In this document: piece after piece, positions 1-5,215 of the stretch
Numbering within the stretch: the first letter of the stretch is position 1
Layout of the letters: the number at the start of each line of letters is the position of its first letter
Assembly: GCA_023457295.1 (NCBI GenBank)
Contig: JAEWLZ010000070.1
Location: 1 to 7,411, forward strand
DNA from: Cyanobacteria bacterium OH_PDB_112
GTDB lineage: Bacteria; Cyanobacteriota; Vampirovibrionia; Gastranaerophilales; CAJFVJ01
Direction of reading: 5' to 3'
Length of the DNA stretch: 7,411 nucleotides
Notes under the pieces: model-generated
Database searches by the model: none
Told to the model about the DNA's origin: nothing
Seen by the model: only the letters and a program-made list of their open reading frames with translations
Translations under genes and position numbers: made by a program

Positions 1-354
1 GTATACTCCGGTCAAAAAGTTGGTCAAATTGCCCGGATTATTAAAAGACCCGGGAGCATTTGCCAAGTCACTTGATTTGAAAGCACCTTGGTTTAGTTTG
101 TAGGCAAAAACCTGAGCCGGATTATTTGTGCTGATAAAATCCTCTCCTGCTCGGACTTTTGGCATCATAGCACTGCGAGCTATGCCGATATCTCGTTCAC
201 TTGCGGATAGAGCACTTCGCATTGCTTTGATATTATTGTTGTTTGCTAGTGCTATTTTTACAGCATCAGGAAGTGACACCGCATCTTCTGCCATAGCGGT
301 CAAAGGCGCAAATATTAAAACAAATATAACTAAAAATAAATTTATTTTTCGCAT
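1..354 (-). CDS. TolC-family outer-membrane efflux protein, N-terminal part (cut by window edge)
   Basis: Reading leftward from the ATG at 354, the frame stays open to base 1, giving 118 residues with the C-terminus outside the window. Residues 1-22 form a classical signal peptide: MRK, a hydrophobic core (INLFLVIFVLIFAPL), then an AMA cleavage site before EDAV. The mature start, VSLPDAVKIALANNNNIKA, fits the first helix of outer-membrane factors (a 'L..A...AL..N..I' pattern), followed by a helical SERDIGIARSAMMPKVRAG segment. The family forms trimeric channels that export metals, drugs or other substrates together with inner-membrane pumps. The start overlaps the end of the ArsR gene by 13 bp, and a TGGA six bases upstream may serve as a weak ribosome site, so translation is probably coupled. 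The substrate cannot be told. A membrane-fusion protein and pump may follow further left. Identification rests on signal peptide and N-terminal pattern only. Confidence 0.82.
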   Translation of the reverse strand, partial: MRKINLFLVIFVLIFAPLTAMAEDAVSLPDAVKIALANNNNIKAMRSALSASERDIGIARSAMMPKVRAGEDFISTNNPAQVFAYKLNQGAFKSSDLANAPGSFNNPGNLTNFLTGVY

Positions 355-623
355 TCCAAGTCCAATACTTCAACTATTTTTTTGACTTGCTCATTTGTAA
401 CCTGATAACAAATTTGATTTCCTTTGCGAAAACCTTCAATTATTTTCGCGTTTTTAAGTATGTTTAGATGCTGCGAAACATTAGGCTGAGGAATTTGTAA
501 TTTCTCAGCCATTTTTGTCACATTGCATTCGTGGTGGTTGATAAGACCAACCACAATATCAAACCTCGCTTTACAAGACAACGCCTTGAATATTTCGAGT
601 AGATTTTCAGTTTTATTTTCCAT
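342..623 (-). CDS. ArsR/SmtB-family transcriptional repressor
   Basis: A 93-residue single-domain winged-helix protein of normal length for ArsR/SmtB regulators. FKALSCKARFDIV (12-24) is the family's opening helix ('LadptRl.Il' pattern), the recognition helix is around PQPNVSQHLNILKNAKII (45-62), and the beta wing follows (FRKGNQICYQV, 65-75). The usual alpha-3 metal motif ELCVCDL is replaced by HHECNVTKM, with one cysteine (C33). Other cysteines are C17, C72 and C91. The C33/C91 pair is roughly placed like the two cysteines of redox or persulfide sensors such as SqrR and BigR, so a thiol signal is as likely as a metal; this is inference. It starts 8 bp after the thioredoxin stop with an AGGGG ribosome site, and its end overlaps the TolC start. 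It probably represses its own operon through the inverted repeat at 976-1013. Confidence 0.9.
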   Translation of the reverse strand: MENKTENLLEIFKALSCKARFDIVVGLINHHECNVTKMAEKLQIPQPNVSQHLNILKNAKIIEGFRKGNQICYQVTNEQVKKIVEVLDLECEK

Positions 624-631
624 TTTTGCCC

Positions 632-955
632 CTAAATATGTTTTTCGAGTACTGTTTTTAGTTGTGATTTTTGGTGCAAACCTGCCAATCTTTCAACTAA
701 TTTGCCATTTTTGAACACCAACAAAGCAGGAATTCCTGAAATACCAAATTCTTCCGCCTTGAATTGATTTTGGTCCACATTTATTTTAGCAATTTTAGCT
801 TTTCCTGTAAATTCTGTTGCTATTTCGTCAAGAATGGGGGCTTGCATCCTGCAAGGACCACACCAAGGTGCCCAAAAATCAACTAATACAGGTGTTGTTG
901 CCCCTTGTATTTCTCTGTCGAAACTTGAATCTGTGAATTCTGATACTTTAGTCAT
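632..955 (-). CDS. trxA: thioredoxin
   Basis: A complete 107-residue thioredoxin, the standard length for the single-domain family. The redox centre WCGPC is at residues 31-35, preceded by VLVDFWAP. The buried Asp (D26) and the cis-proline (SGIPALL, P76) are both present, and the C-terminal helix is intact. There is no signal peptide, so it acts in the cytoplasm, reducing protein disulfides with electrons from a thioredoxin reductase not seen here. It is the first gene of an operon with an ArsR repressor and a TolC-type protein, which suggests an inducible role in thiol or metal stress rather than a constitutive housekeeping one. The start is well supported by an AAGGAGGT ribosome site (961-968, minus strand) five bases upstream, among the strongest in the window. 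Confidence 0.96.
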   Translation of the reverse strand: MTKVSEFTDSSFDREIQGATTPVLVDFWAPWCGPCRMQAPILDEIATEFTGKAKIAKINVDQNQFKAEEFGISGIPALLVFKNGKLVERLAGLHQKSQLKTVLEKHI

Positions 956-975
956 AATAGACCTCCTTGTATTAA

Positions 976-1013
976 ATAATATCTATATATTTATATTCTT
1001 ATATAGATATTAT
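976..1013. promoter_or_regulatory. inverted-repeat operator of the thioredoxin-arsR-tolC operon
   Basis: Two perfectly complementary 14-base arms, ATAATATCTATATA at 976-989 and TATATAGATATTAT at 1000-1013, are separated by 10 bases. On the minus strand one arm overlaps the -10 box and the other lies downstream of the transcription start, the usual place for a repressor site. AT-rich imperfect dyads containing ATAT/ATTAT are typical for ArsR/SmtB proteins, and the second gene of the operon encodes one. Autorepression is inferred from this placement. Confidence 0.7.
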
Positions 1014-1034
1014 CACTTTTCCACTTTTTGTCAA
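1007..1034 (-). promoter_or_regulatory. promoter of the thioredoxin operon
   Basis: On the minus strand a consensus TTGACA (-35, 1029-1034) is followed after 16 bases by TAATAT (-10, 1007-1012; 4 of 6 matches). The -10 is inside the inverted repeat at 976-1013, which would allow a bound repressor to block RNA polymerase. The promoter lies between the merR stop and the thioredoxin start, so this operon need not depend on merR transcription. Confidence 0.65.
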
Positions 1035-1045
1035 GGGTTAAACTT

Positions 1046-1429
1046 TTATGGATTTTCTCTTTGATAAATTTCACAATTTTTACAAGACTTTTCGCAGGTT
1101 TTTTGCGAAAACTCCCAACATTTTTTCTTTTTTCCACTGATTTCACAGCATCTTTTTCGTTTTTCTTCGGGGCAATTTTTGAGCTTCCAACAAGGAGCAA
1201 AATCTAAAAGTTTTTTTATTCCGGGAATAGAAATATTTTCTTCATGGATAAGCTTGCGAAGACACTCGATACGCTCAAGGTCATTCTTGGAAAACATTCT
1301 TTTGCCGCCTTGTCTTTTAGGCGTAATAAGCCCCTCCGCCTCATATATTCGCAGAGTTCTGGGGTGAAGATTCAAAAGATGTGCCGCAACACCCATTGGG
1401 TATACAGGCAAGTCGTCGTTCATTTCCAT
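1046..1429 (-). CDS. MerR-family regulator with a cysteine-rich two-CW C-terminal tail
   Basis: A 127-residue protein. Residues 8-77 form a MerR-type winged helix: YPMGVAAHLLNLHPRTLRIYEAEGLITPKR is followed by the wing (GGKRMFSKNDLERI) and a short helix ISIPGIKKLL. This subtype resembles HspR-like MerR proteins rather than metal-dimer MerR/CueR. The last 48 residues lack the normal dimerisation coiled coil and hold eight cysteines (C80, 86, 94, 95, 104, 112, 116, 119), two as CW pairs (C80-W81 and C104-W105) and one run ending CEKSCKNC. Such an arrangement suggests a zinc, iron-sulfur or thiol sensor domain. The gene diverges from the ORP-like operon and shares with it a 98-bp spacer holding a palindrome, so it is the obvious candidate regulator. 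No ribosome site precedes the ATG; an in-frame ATG two codons later (1423) has none either. The DNA-binding call is firm; the signal is unknown. Confidence 0.9.
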   Translation of the reverse strand: MEMNDDLPVYPMGVAAHLLNLHPRTLRIYEAEGLITPKRQGGKRMFSKNDLERIECLRKLIHEENISIPGIKKLLDFAPCWKLKNCPEEKRKRCCEISGKKKKCWEFSQKTCEKSCKNCEIYQRENP

Positions 1430-1435
1430 ATTTTT

Positions 1436-1441
1436 AGTATA
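1436..1441 (-). promoter_or_regulatory. -10 box of merR, positioned for a leaderless transcript
   Basis: On the minus strand TATACT (5 of 6 matches to TATAAT) is followed by only six bases (AAAAAT) before the merR ATG at 1429. A normal start seven bases after the -10 would fall on or next to the start codon, giving a leaderless mRNA. This agrees with the absence of a ribosome site. The -35 is poor (TTTAAT-like around 1458-1463), which suggests weak or activated expression. Confidence 0.45.
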
Positions 1442-1466
1442 ACAAATAATTGTAAAAATTAAAGCT

Positions 1467-1492
1467 CACTTGACAATTATAATTGTTAAGTG
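1467..1492. promoter_or_regulatory. 26-bp near-perfect palindrome, probable MerR-protein operator
   Basis: The left half CACTTGACAATTA (1467-1479) is answered by TAATTGTTAAGTG (1480-1492). Twelve of 13 base pairs match; only G1472/T1487 does not. It covers the -35 and most of the spacer of the rightward promoter and lies just upstream of the merR promoter region, so one bound protein could act in both directions. The outer CTTGA/TTAAG arms recall the inverted CTTGAGT repeat bound by HspR, a MerR relative, which fits the neighbouring HspR-like regulator. Binding is inferred. Confidence 0.7.
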
Positions 1493-1499
1493 ATATGTT
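1470..1499 (+). promoter_or_regulatory. promoter of the ORP-like operon
   Basis: TTGACA (1470-1475) is a full consensus -35, followed after 18 bases by TATGTT (1494-1499, 4 of 6), which is preceded by TGA giving an extended -10. The -35 is inside the palindrome at 1467-1492, so the bound regulator would block or remodel the promoter. Transcription would begin near 1506, about 20 bases before the first gene, whose ribosome site AGAGGAG is at 1514-1520. No sigma-54 type GG-N10-GC element is seen, although the known Desulfovibrio ORP operons use sigma-54. Confidence 0.6.
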
Positions 1500-1526
1500 A
1501 ATATTAACCTACAAGAGGAGTTTATC

Positions 1527-1889
1527 ATGAAAATAGCAATAAGTGCAAAAGGAAAAACCCTTCAAGATGCAGTTGATTTGAGGTTCGGTCGGGCAAAAGG
1601 CTTTATTATTTATGATTTGAAATCTGGTGATATTGAGTTTGTTGACAATGTCCAAAACTTTGAGGCTGCCCAAGGAGCCGGAATTCAAGCAGCGCAAAAT
1701 GTCCTAAATTATGATATAGAAGCTTTAATTACGGGACATTGTGGGCCAAAAGCTTTTAGGGTACTGAAAGCAGCTGACGTGAAAATATACTTAGCAGAAG
1801 AAACTACAGTAAAAGAAGCAATAGAAAAGTATGTTAAAAACGAGCTAAAAGAAACTTTATCAGCAGATGTCGAAGGACACTGGATGTAA
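1527..1889 (+). CDS. NifX/NifB-type dinitrogenase Fe-Mo cofactor family protein (ORP-like), first copy
   Basis: A 120-residue single-domain protein of the family that includes NifX, NafY, the NifB C-terminus, MTH1175 and the Desulfovibrio orange protein. The fold signature is seen as MKIAISAKGKTL at the start, LRFGRAKGFIIYD (18-30), GAGIQAAQNVL and ITGHCGPKAFRVLKAADVKIY (68-88). H71 and C72 in the GHCGPKAF loop are possible metal-cluster ligands. Family members bind Mo/Fe-S or Mo-Cu-S clusters non-covalently. No nitrogenase genes are visible, so nitrogen fixation is not implied. It is the first gene of the rightward operon, with an AGAGGAG ribosome site six bases before the ATG. It lacks the Cys/His tail present in the second copy (3874-4236), so the two copies probably do not have identical roles. 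Confidence 0.88.
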   Translation: MKIAISAKGKTLQDAVDLRFGRAKGFIIYDLKSGDIEFVDNVQNFEAAQGAGIQAAQNVLNYDIEALITGHCGPKAFRVLKAADVKIYLAEETTVKEAIEKYVKNELKETLSADVEGHWM

Positions 1890-1917
1890 TTATCAAAAGA
1901 AAAGGGAGGGCAAAATT

Positions 1918-2181
1918 ATGCCAAATAAAGATGGGACAGGACCAATAGGCTTGGGGGCTATGACAGGCAGAAGAAATGGAAATTGCAATGGCGCAGGACA
2001 AAACAGCGCAAATTGTCAAAGGCAAGGTATGGGCTTTAGAAGAGGTCAAGGACTAGGGCAAGGTAGGATGCGAGGACAACTTCAAGTTGATGAGTTGACT
2101 TTGCTTCAAAATCAGCAAAAAGCTTGTGAAACTCGCCTTGATGCAATCAAAAACAGAATCGCAGAACTTGGGCAAAAATGA
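1918..2181 (+). CDS. DUF5320-like small glycine-rich protein
   Basis: An 87-residue protein. The N-terminal MPNKDGTGPIGLGAMTGRR matches the DUF5320 signature as I recall it (MPxxDGTGPxGxGPxTGR), followed by a Gly/Asn/Gln/Arg-rich stretch with C23 and C33, and a C-terminal helix likely to form a coiled coil (LQNQQKACETRLDAIKNRIAEL, about 62-84). The family's function is unknown; it commonly sits beside NifX-like and Mrp-like genes in anaerobes, and a scaffold or cluster-handling role is only a guess. The start at 1918 is chosen over an in-frame ATG at 1867 because GGGAGGG (1904-1910) stands seven bases upstream and the family begins with this MP motif. Its TGA stop overlaps the next ATG (ATGA at 2178-2181), indicating translational coupling. 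Confidence 0.85.
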   Translation: MPNKDGTGPIGLGAMTGRRNGNCNGAGQNSANCQRQGMGFRRGQGLGQGRMRGQLQVDELTLLQNQQKACETRLDAIKNRIAELGQK

Positions 2182-3020
2182 AAATTGCTATAGCCTCAGG
2201 AAAAGGCGGGACAGGCAAAAGTACAATCGCAGCCAATTTGGCACATCTTCTTTCTCAAAAGAAAGAGGGTGTTGCCCTTTTGGACTGTGATGTCGAAGAG
2301 CCTAATTGTCATCTTTTTTTGAAGCCTGAAATTGAAACGTCAGAAAAAGTATTTCTTGAGGTACCCGAAATCAACAAAGAAAAATGTATCGCGTGCGGCA
2401 AGTGCAAAGAAATTTGCAACTTCAACGCGTTAGCGCTCATCAAAAATAATGTGCTTGTATTCCCCGAGCTTTGTCATAGTTGCGGCGGATGTTGGCTTGT
2501 TTGCCCAACAGGCGCGATCGAAATCGGAAAAAGAGAATTGGGTGAAATCGAAAGCGGAAAATCGGGTAATTTGACTTTTATCCATGGCAAATCCCGAATC
2601 GGCGAGGCTATGTCACCGCCCTTGATAAAAGCTGTCAAAAAATCTTCTGATGCTTCTCTGCAAATCCTTGATTGTCCGCCGGGAACTTCTTGCCCTGTAA
2701 TTACGGCAGTTGACGGAGCGGATTTTGTAATTTTGGTGACAGAACCGACTCCTTTTGGGCTATATGACCTCAATCTAGCTGTAGATGTGATGAAAAAACT
2801 TCAAAAACGTATGTGTATTGTCATTAACCGTTCTTGCGAGAATGACTACCTAATAGAAAATTTTGCCGCGGAACAAGAAGTTGAAATTTTAACTAAATTG
2901 AAAGATGACAGAAAAATTGCAGAGTGCTATTCAAGAGGCGAGCTAATTGTGGATGTTTTGCCTGAATATCAAGAAGCCTTTGCACCATTGGTTTCGATTT
3001 GCGGAGGTGGACAATGGTAA
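2178..3020 (+). CDS. MinD/Mrp-superfamily ATPase with inserted 2x[4Fe-4S] ferredoxin domain, copy 1
   Basis: A 280-residue SIMIBI-class P-loop ATPase. The deviant Walker A GKGGTGKST is at residues 8-16 with the signature lysine K9, LLDCDVEEPN (34-43) is the switch I region, and LDCPPGTSCPV (164-174) is the Walker B/switch II region. Between them lies a bacterial-type ferredoxin insert with C70, C73, C76, C80 and C99, C102, C105, C109, the spacing for two [4Fe-4S] clusters. Proteins of this type are encoded in the Desulfovibrio ORP operons, where ORP proteins associate and are linked to division-site placement; others may assemble or insert metal clusters. It starts by ATGA overlap with the DUF5320 gene and has only a weak ribosome site. 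Its last codons (GGGQW) contain the ribosome site of the next gene. A partner role with copy 2 as a heterodimer is inferred. Confidence 0.93.
   Translation: MKIAIASGKGGTGKSTIAANLAHLLSQKKEGVALLDCDVEEPNCHLFLKPEIETSEKVFLEVPEINKEKCIACGKCKEICNFNALALIKNNVLVFPELCHSCGGCWLVCPTGAIEIGKRELGEIESGKSGNLTFIHGKSRIGEAMSPPLIKAVKKSSDASLQILDCPPGTSCPVITAVDGADFVILVTEPTPFGLYDLNLAVDVMKKLQKRMCIVINRSCENDYLIENFAAEQEVEILTKLKDDRKIAECYSRGELIVDVLPEYQEAFAPLVSICGGGQW
3003..3008 (+). promoter_or_regulatory. ribosome binding site deciding the start of the second ferredoxin-ATPase
   Basis: GGAGGT lies five bases before the ATG at 3014, inside the final glycine codons of the upstream ATPase gene. It supports the ATG at 3014 over an in-frame TTG at 2999, which would add an unlikely MRRWT extension before the conserved MVKEIVVISGKGG start. 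Confidence 0.85.
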
Positions 3021-3877
3021 AAGAAATTGTCGTTATAAGTGGCAAAGGCGGAACGGGTAAAACAAGCATTACAGCTGCGCTTTGTTCAATTATCCCAAAC
3101 AAAATAATTGTAGATTGCGATGTCGATGCGGCTGATATGCATTTGATTCTCAAGCCGACAGTTGATGCTACAAATGACTTTTTGGGCGGAAAAGAAGCAC
3201 AAATAGACTTACAAAAATGTATAAAATGCTGGAAATGCCAAGAAGTTTGCCGATTTGATGCGGTGTGTGATGATTTTGTTATCGACCCAATAAAATGCGA
3301 AGGATGCGGCGTTTGTCATCATTTTTGTCCAAGTGACGCTATCAAATTTGAGGACAAACTATCAGGAGAATGGTACGAATCTTCGACTCGATTTGGCAAA
3401 TTAATACACGCTAGACTTGGAGTTGCCGAAGAAAATTCGGGCAAACTCGTAACCAAAATCCGCAACCACGCGAGGATTTTGGCGCAAAAAGATGGATGCG
3501 ACTATATTATTGTTGATGGTTCACCAGGCATCGGATGCCCAGTTATAGCTTCTCTTTCGGGGGCAAATATTGTTTTGGTGGTTACAGAGCCTACAATATC
3601 TGGCATTCACGACACAAAAAGAGTTTTGGAACTTGCGAGGCATTTTGGGGTAAAAAGTTGTGTTTGCATCAATAAATTTGACCTGAATCCACAACTTTCA
3701 CAAAAAATGGAAGATTTTTGCTCAGGAAATAACATTGAGGTCGTAGGCAAAATCAATTACAGCAAGGATTTTACCAATGCGATGATACAAGAACAGACCA
3801 TAATAGAGTTTTTGCCTGAAAGCGAAATTTCTAAAGAAATACAAAATATATGGAGAAATATAGGAGAAAAATTATGA
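3014..3877 (+). CDS. MinD/Mrp-superfamily ATPase with inserted 2x[4Fe-4S] ferredoxin domain, copy 2
   Basis: A 287-residue paralogue of the upstream ATPase with the same architecture. The deviant Walker A GKGGTGKTS is at 10-18 (signature K11), VDCDVDAADMHL is at 33-44, and VDGSPGIGCPV forms the Walker B/switch II region in the second half. The ferredoxin insert has C69, C72, C75, C79 and C95, C98, C101, C105. TEPTISGIHDTKRV corresponds to TEPTPFGLYDLNLA of copy 1. The two genes overlap by 7 bp and are the tandem pair typical of these clusters, suggesting a heterodimeric ATPase that couples ATP binding to electron or cluster transfer, possibly to the NifX-like neighbours; this is inference. 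Its TGA stop overlaps the ATG of the next gene (ATGA, 3874-3877). Confidence 0.93.
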   Translation: MVKEIVVISGKGGTGKTSITAALCSIIPNKIIVDCDVDAADMHLILKPTVDATNDFLGGKEAQIDLQKCIKCWKCQEVCRFDAVCDDFVIDPIKCEGCGVCHHFCPSDAIKFEDKLSGEWYESSTRFGKLIHARLGVAEENSGKLVTKIRNHARILAQKDGCDYIIVDGSPGIGCPVIASLSGANIVLVVTEPTISGIHDTKRVLELARHFGVKSCVCINKFDLNPQLSQKMEDFCSGNNIEVVGKINYSKDFTNAMIQEQTIIEFLPESEISKEIQNIWRNIGEKL

Positions 3878-4236
3878 AAATAGCAATTCCAACAGCCAAT
3901 GAAAAACTTTGCCAACATTTTGGGCATTGCGAAAAATTTGTTTTCATCGAAATTGATGAGGCGACAAAAACTATCATCTCAAAAGAAGCTAAAGAAGGCC
4001 CTGAACACGCACCGGGGATTTTGCCTCCTTGGGTTGCAGAGCAAGGCGCAACTTTGGTTTTGGCAGGTGGTATGGGTGGACACGCACAACAAATTTTCAC
4101 TGCGAACGGAATCAAAGTGATTGCAGGATGTCCATCAGAAGATCCTGAAAAAGTTGTAACAGATTATTTGAATGGTACACTGGTTATAGGCGTAAATGGC
4201 TGTGACCACGGGAATGGTGGCTGCGGCGGACACTAA
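3874..4236 (+). CDS. NifX/NifB-type (MTH1175/ORP-like) protein with Cys/His-rich tail, second copy
   Basis: A 120-residue member of the dinitrogenase Fe-Mo cofactor biosynthesis family. MKIAIPTANEKLCQHFGHCEKFVFIEID (1-28) carries the HFGHCEKF motif strongly conserved in the MTH1175-like branch (H15, H18, C19). GILPPWVAEQGATLVLAGGMGGHAQQIF and GIKVIAGCP complete the fold. The tail GCDHGNGGCGGH (109-120) adds two cysteines and two histidines in a flexible glycine context, a probable metal site. It likely holds or carries a metal-sulfur cluster. The start at 3874 is preferred over an in-frame ATG at 3850: AGGAG precedes it, the MKIAIPT start matches the family, and it forms an ATGA overlap with the ATPase stop. 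It is distinct from the first copy, sharing the fold but not the HFGHC motif or tail. Confidence 0.92.
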   Translation: MKIAIPTANEKLCQHFGHCEKFVFIEIDEATKTIISKEAKEGPEHAPGILPPWVAEQGATLVLAGGMGGHAQQIFTANGIKVIAGCPSEDPEKVVTDYLNGTLVIGVNGCDHGNGGCGGH

Positions 4237-4249
4237 TTGAGGAAAAGAT

Positions 4250-5065
4250 ATGAAACTGACCGTCTTGGTTGACGATTCGATTTTTGAACACAAACAACTC
4301 TTAGCTGAGCACGGTCTTAGTTTTTATATCGAAGTTGACGGCAAGAAAATTCTTTTTGATACGGGCGAAACCGATGTTTTTATTCACAATGCAAAAAAAC
4401 TCGGCATAGATCTTTCGGATTTGGACTATATAGTCTTGTCCCATGGGCATTATGACCACACTTGCGGGCTCAAGCATTATATTGAACAAATCGCACCGAC
4501 AGCTGCTCGAAAACCTGTTTTACTGACGCATCCTGATTCTTTTTTATCCAAAACTGAACAAGATTGTGCAAATATTGGTATGAATATCACAAGGGCAGAA
4601 CTTGAAAAACACTTCGAAATAAAAACAACGATAGAACCATATAAAATATCAGAAAGTATGATTTTTTTGGGGCAAATACCGCGAAATAACGACTTTGAAG
4701 CACAAGAGCCAATTTGCCACATTGAAAAAGATGGTACTTTAAATGATGATTTTGTGTGGGAAGATTCCGCTCTTTTGTACCAATCAGAAGATAGTATTTC
4801 AATAATCACAGGCTGTTCGCATTCAGGCATTTGCAATATAGTCGATTATGCCGCCACACTTTCTGGACAAAAGAAAATTTCAGCAATAATAGGTGGTTTC
4901 CACCTTTGTGATACTCCTTGTGATATTTTGCAAAAAATCATTTCTCATCTTAAAAAATATGATATTGAAGCAATTTATCCTTGTCATTGTACAGATTTTG
5001 AGGCAAAAGTGGCGTTTGCAAAAGAATTTTTTGTGAAAAATGCGGGAGTTGGATTCGCAATCTAA
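4250..5065 (+). CDS. metallo-beta-lactamase-fold metal-dependent hydrolase (COG1237-like)
   Basis: A 271-residue protein with the metallo-beta-lactamase fold. ILFDTGET (34-41) leads to the metal motif SHGHYDHTCG (64-73; H65, H67, D69, H70). Later ligand motifs are TGCSHSGI (187-194, H191) and GGFHL (215-219, H218), and a YPCHCTD segment is at 243-249. The gapped LSHGHYDH and TGCSHSG pattern is that of the COG1237/TM0207-like group, some members of which are annotated as dihydromethanopterin-related RFA-P synthases; that annotation is unreliable here and the substrate is unknown. It starts 13 bp after the NifX-like gene with a GAGGAAA ribosome site and seems to be the last gene of the operon. 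A role in the same metal-cluster pathway is suggested by position only. Confidence 0.9.
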   Translation: MKLTVLVDDSIFEHKQLLAEHGLSFYIEVDGKKILFDTGETDVFIHNAKKLGIDLSDLDYIVLSHGHYDHTCGLKHYIEQIAPTAARKPVLLTHPDSFLSKTEQDCANIGMNITRAELEKHFEIKTTIEPYKISESMIFLGQIPRNNDFEAQEPICHIEKDGTLNDDFVWEDSALLYQSEDSISIITGCSHSGICNIVDYAATLSGQKKISAIIGGFHLCDTPCDILQKIISHLKKYDIEAIYPCHCTDFEAKVAFAKEFFVKNAGVGFAI

Positions 5066-5155
5066 TCGTGCTTAGTGATTTATTCGAAAGATACTAATAA
5101 TACACATTATGTAAGATTTGAAATAAATCCTTGGTTTAAATAAAACTTAATAAAT

Positions 5156-5184
5156 TAAATAATATTTTATATTTTTGATATAAT
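5156..5184 (+). promoter_or_regulatory. extended -10 promoter of the ABC-3C-like operon in the 5066-5215 spacer
   Basis: A perfect TATAAT at 5179-5184 is preceded by TGA (5176-5178), an extended -10; the -35 position (TAAATA, 5156-5161) is poor. Transcription should begin near 5191, about 25 bases before the first ATG at 5216. The rest of the 150-bp spacer is very AT-rich; I see no convincing terminator for the upstream operon and no clear operator. Confidence 0.65.
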
Positions 5185-5215
5185 TTCACTATGCAAAAAT
5201 ACAGTGAGGATTAGG

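Noticed and set aside
2474..2773. 99-codon open frame on the minus strand
   Set aside because: It is the shadow of the first ferredoxin-ATPase gene, whose cysteine and P-loop motifs are intact.
1527..4236. Nitrogen-fixation cluster, suggested by two NifX-type proteins
   Set aside because: No nifHDKENB genes are present; the family has many non-nitrogenase members, and the company of MinD-type ferredoxin ATPases points to the ORP-like group.
4477..4836. 119-codon open frame on the minus strand
   Set aside because: It is opposite the metallo-hydrolase gene, has no recognisable motif or ribosome site, and the plus-strand frame has clear family motifs.
5066..5160. Rho-independent terminator after the metallo-hydrolase gene
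   Set aside because: Only weak AT-rich complementarity (GATTT/AAATC around 5115-5129) and no GC stem followed by a T run.
5186..5207. TCACT/AGTGA short inverted repeat near the ribosome site of the membrane peptide
   Set aside because: The arms are only five bases with a 12-base gap, and the left arm lies at or before the expected transcript start, so it is probably chance.
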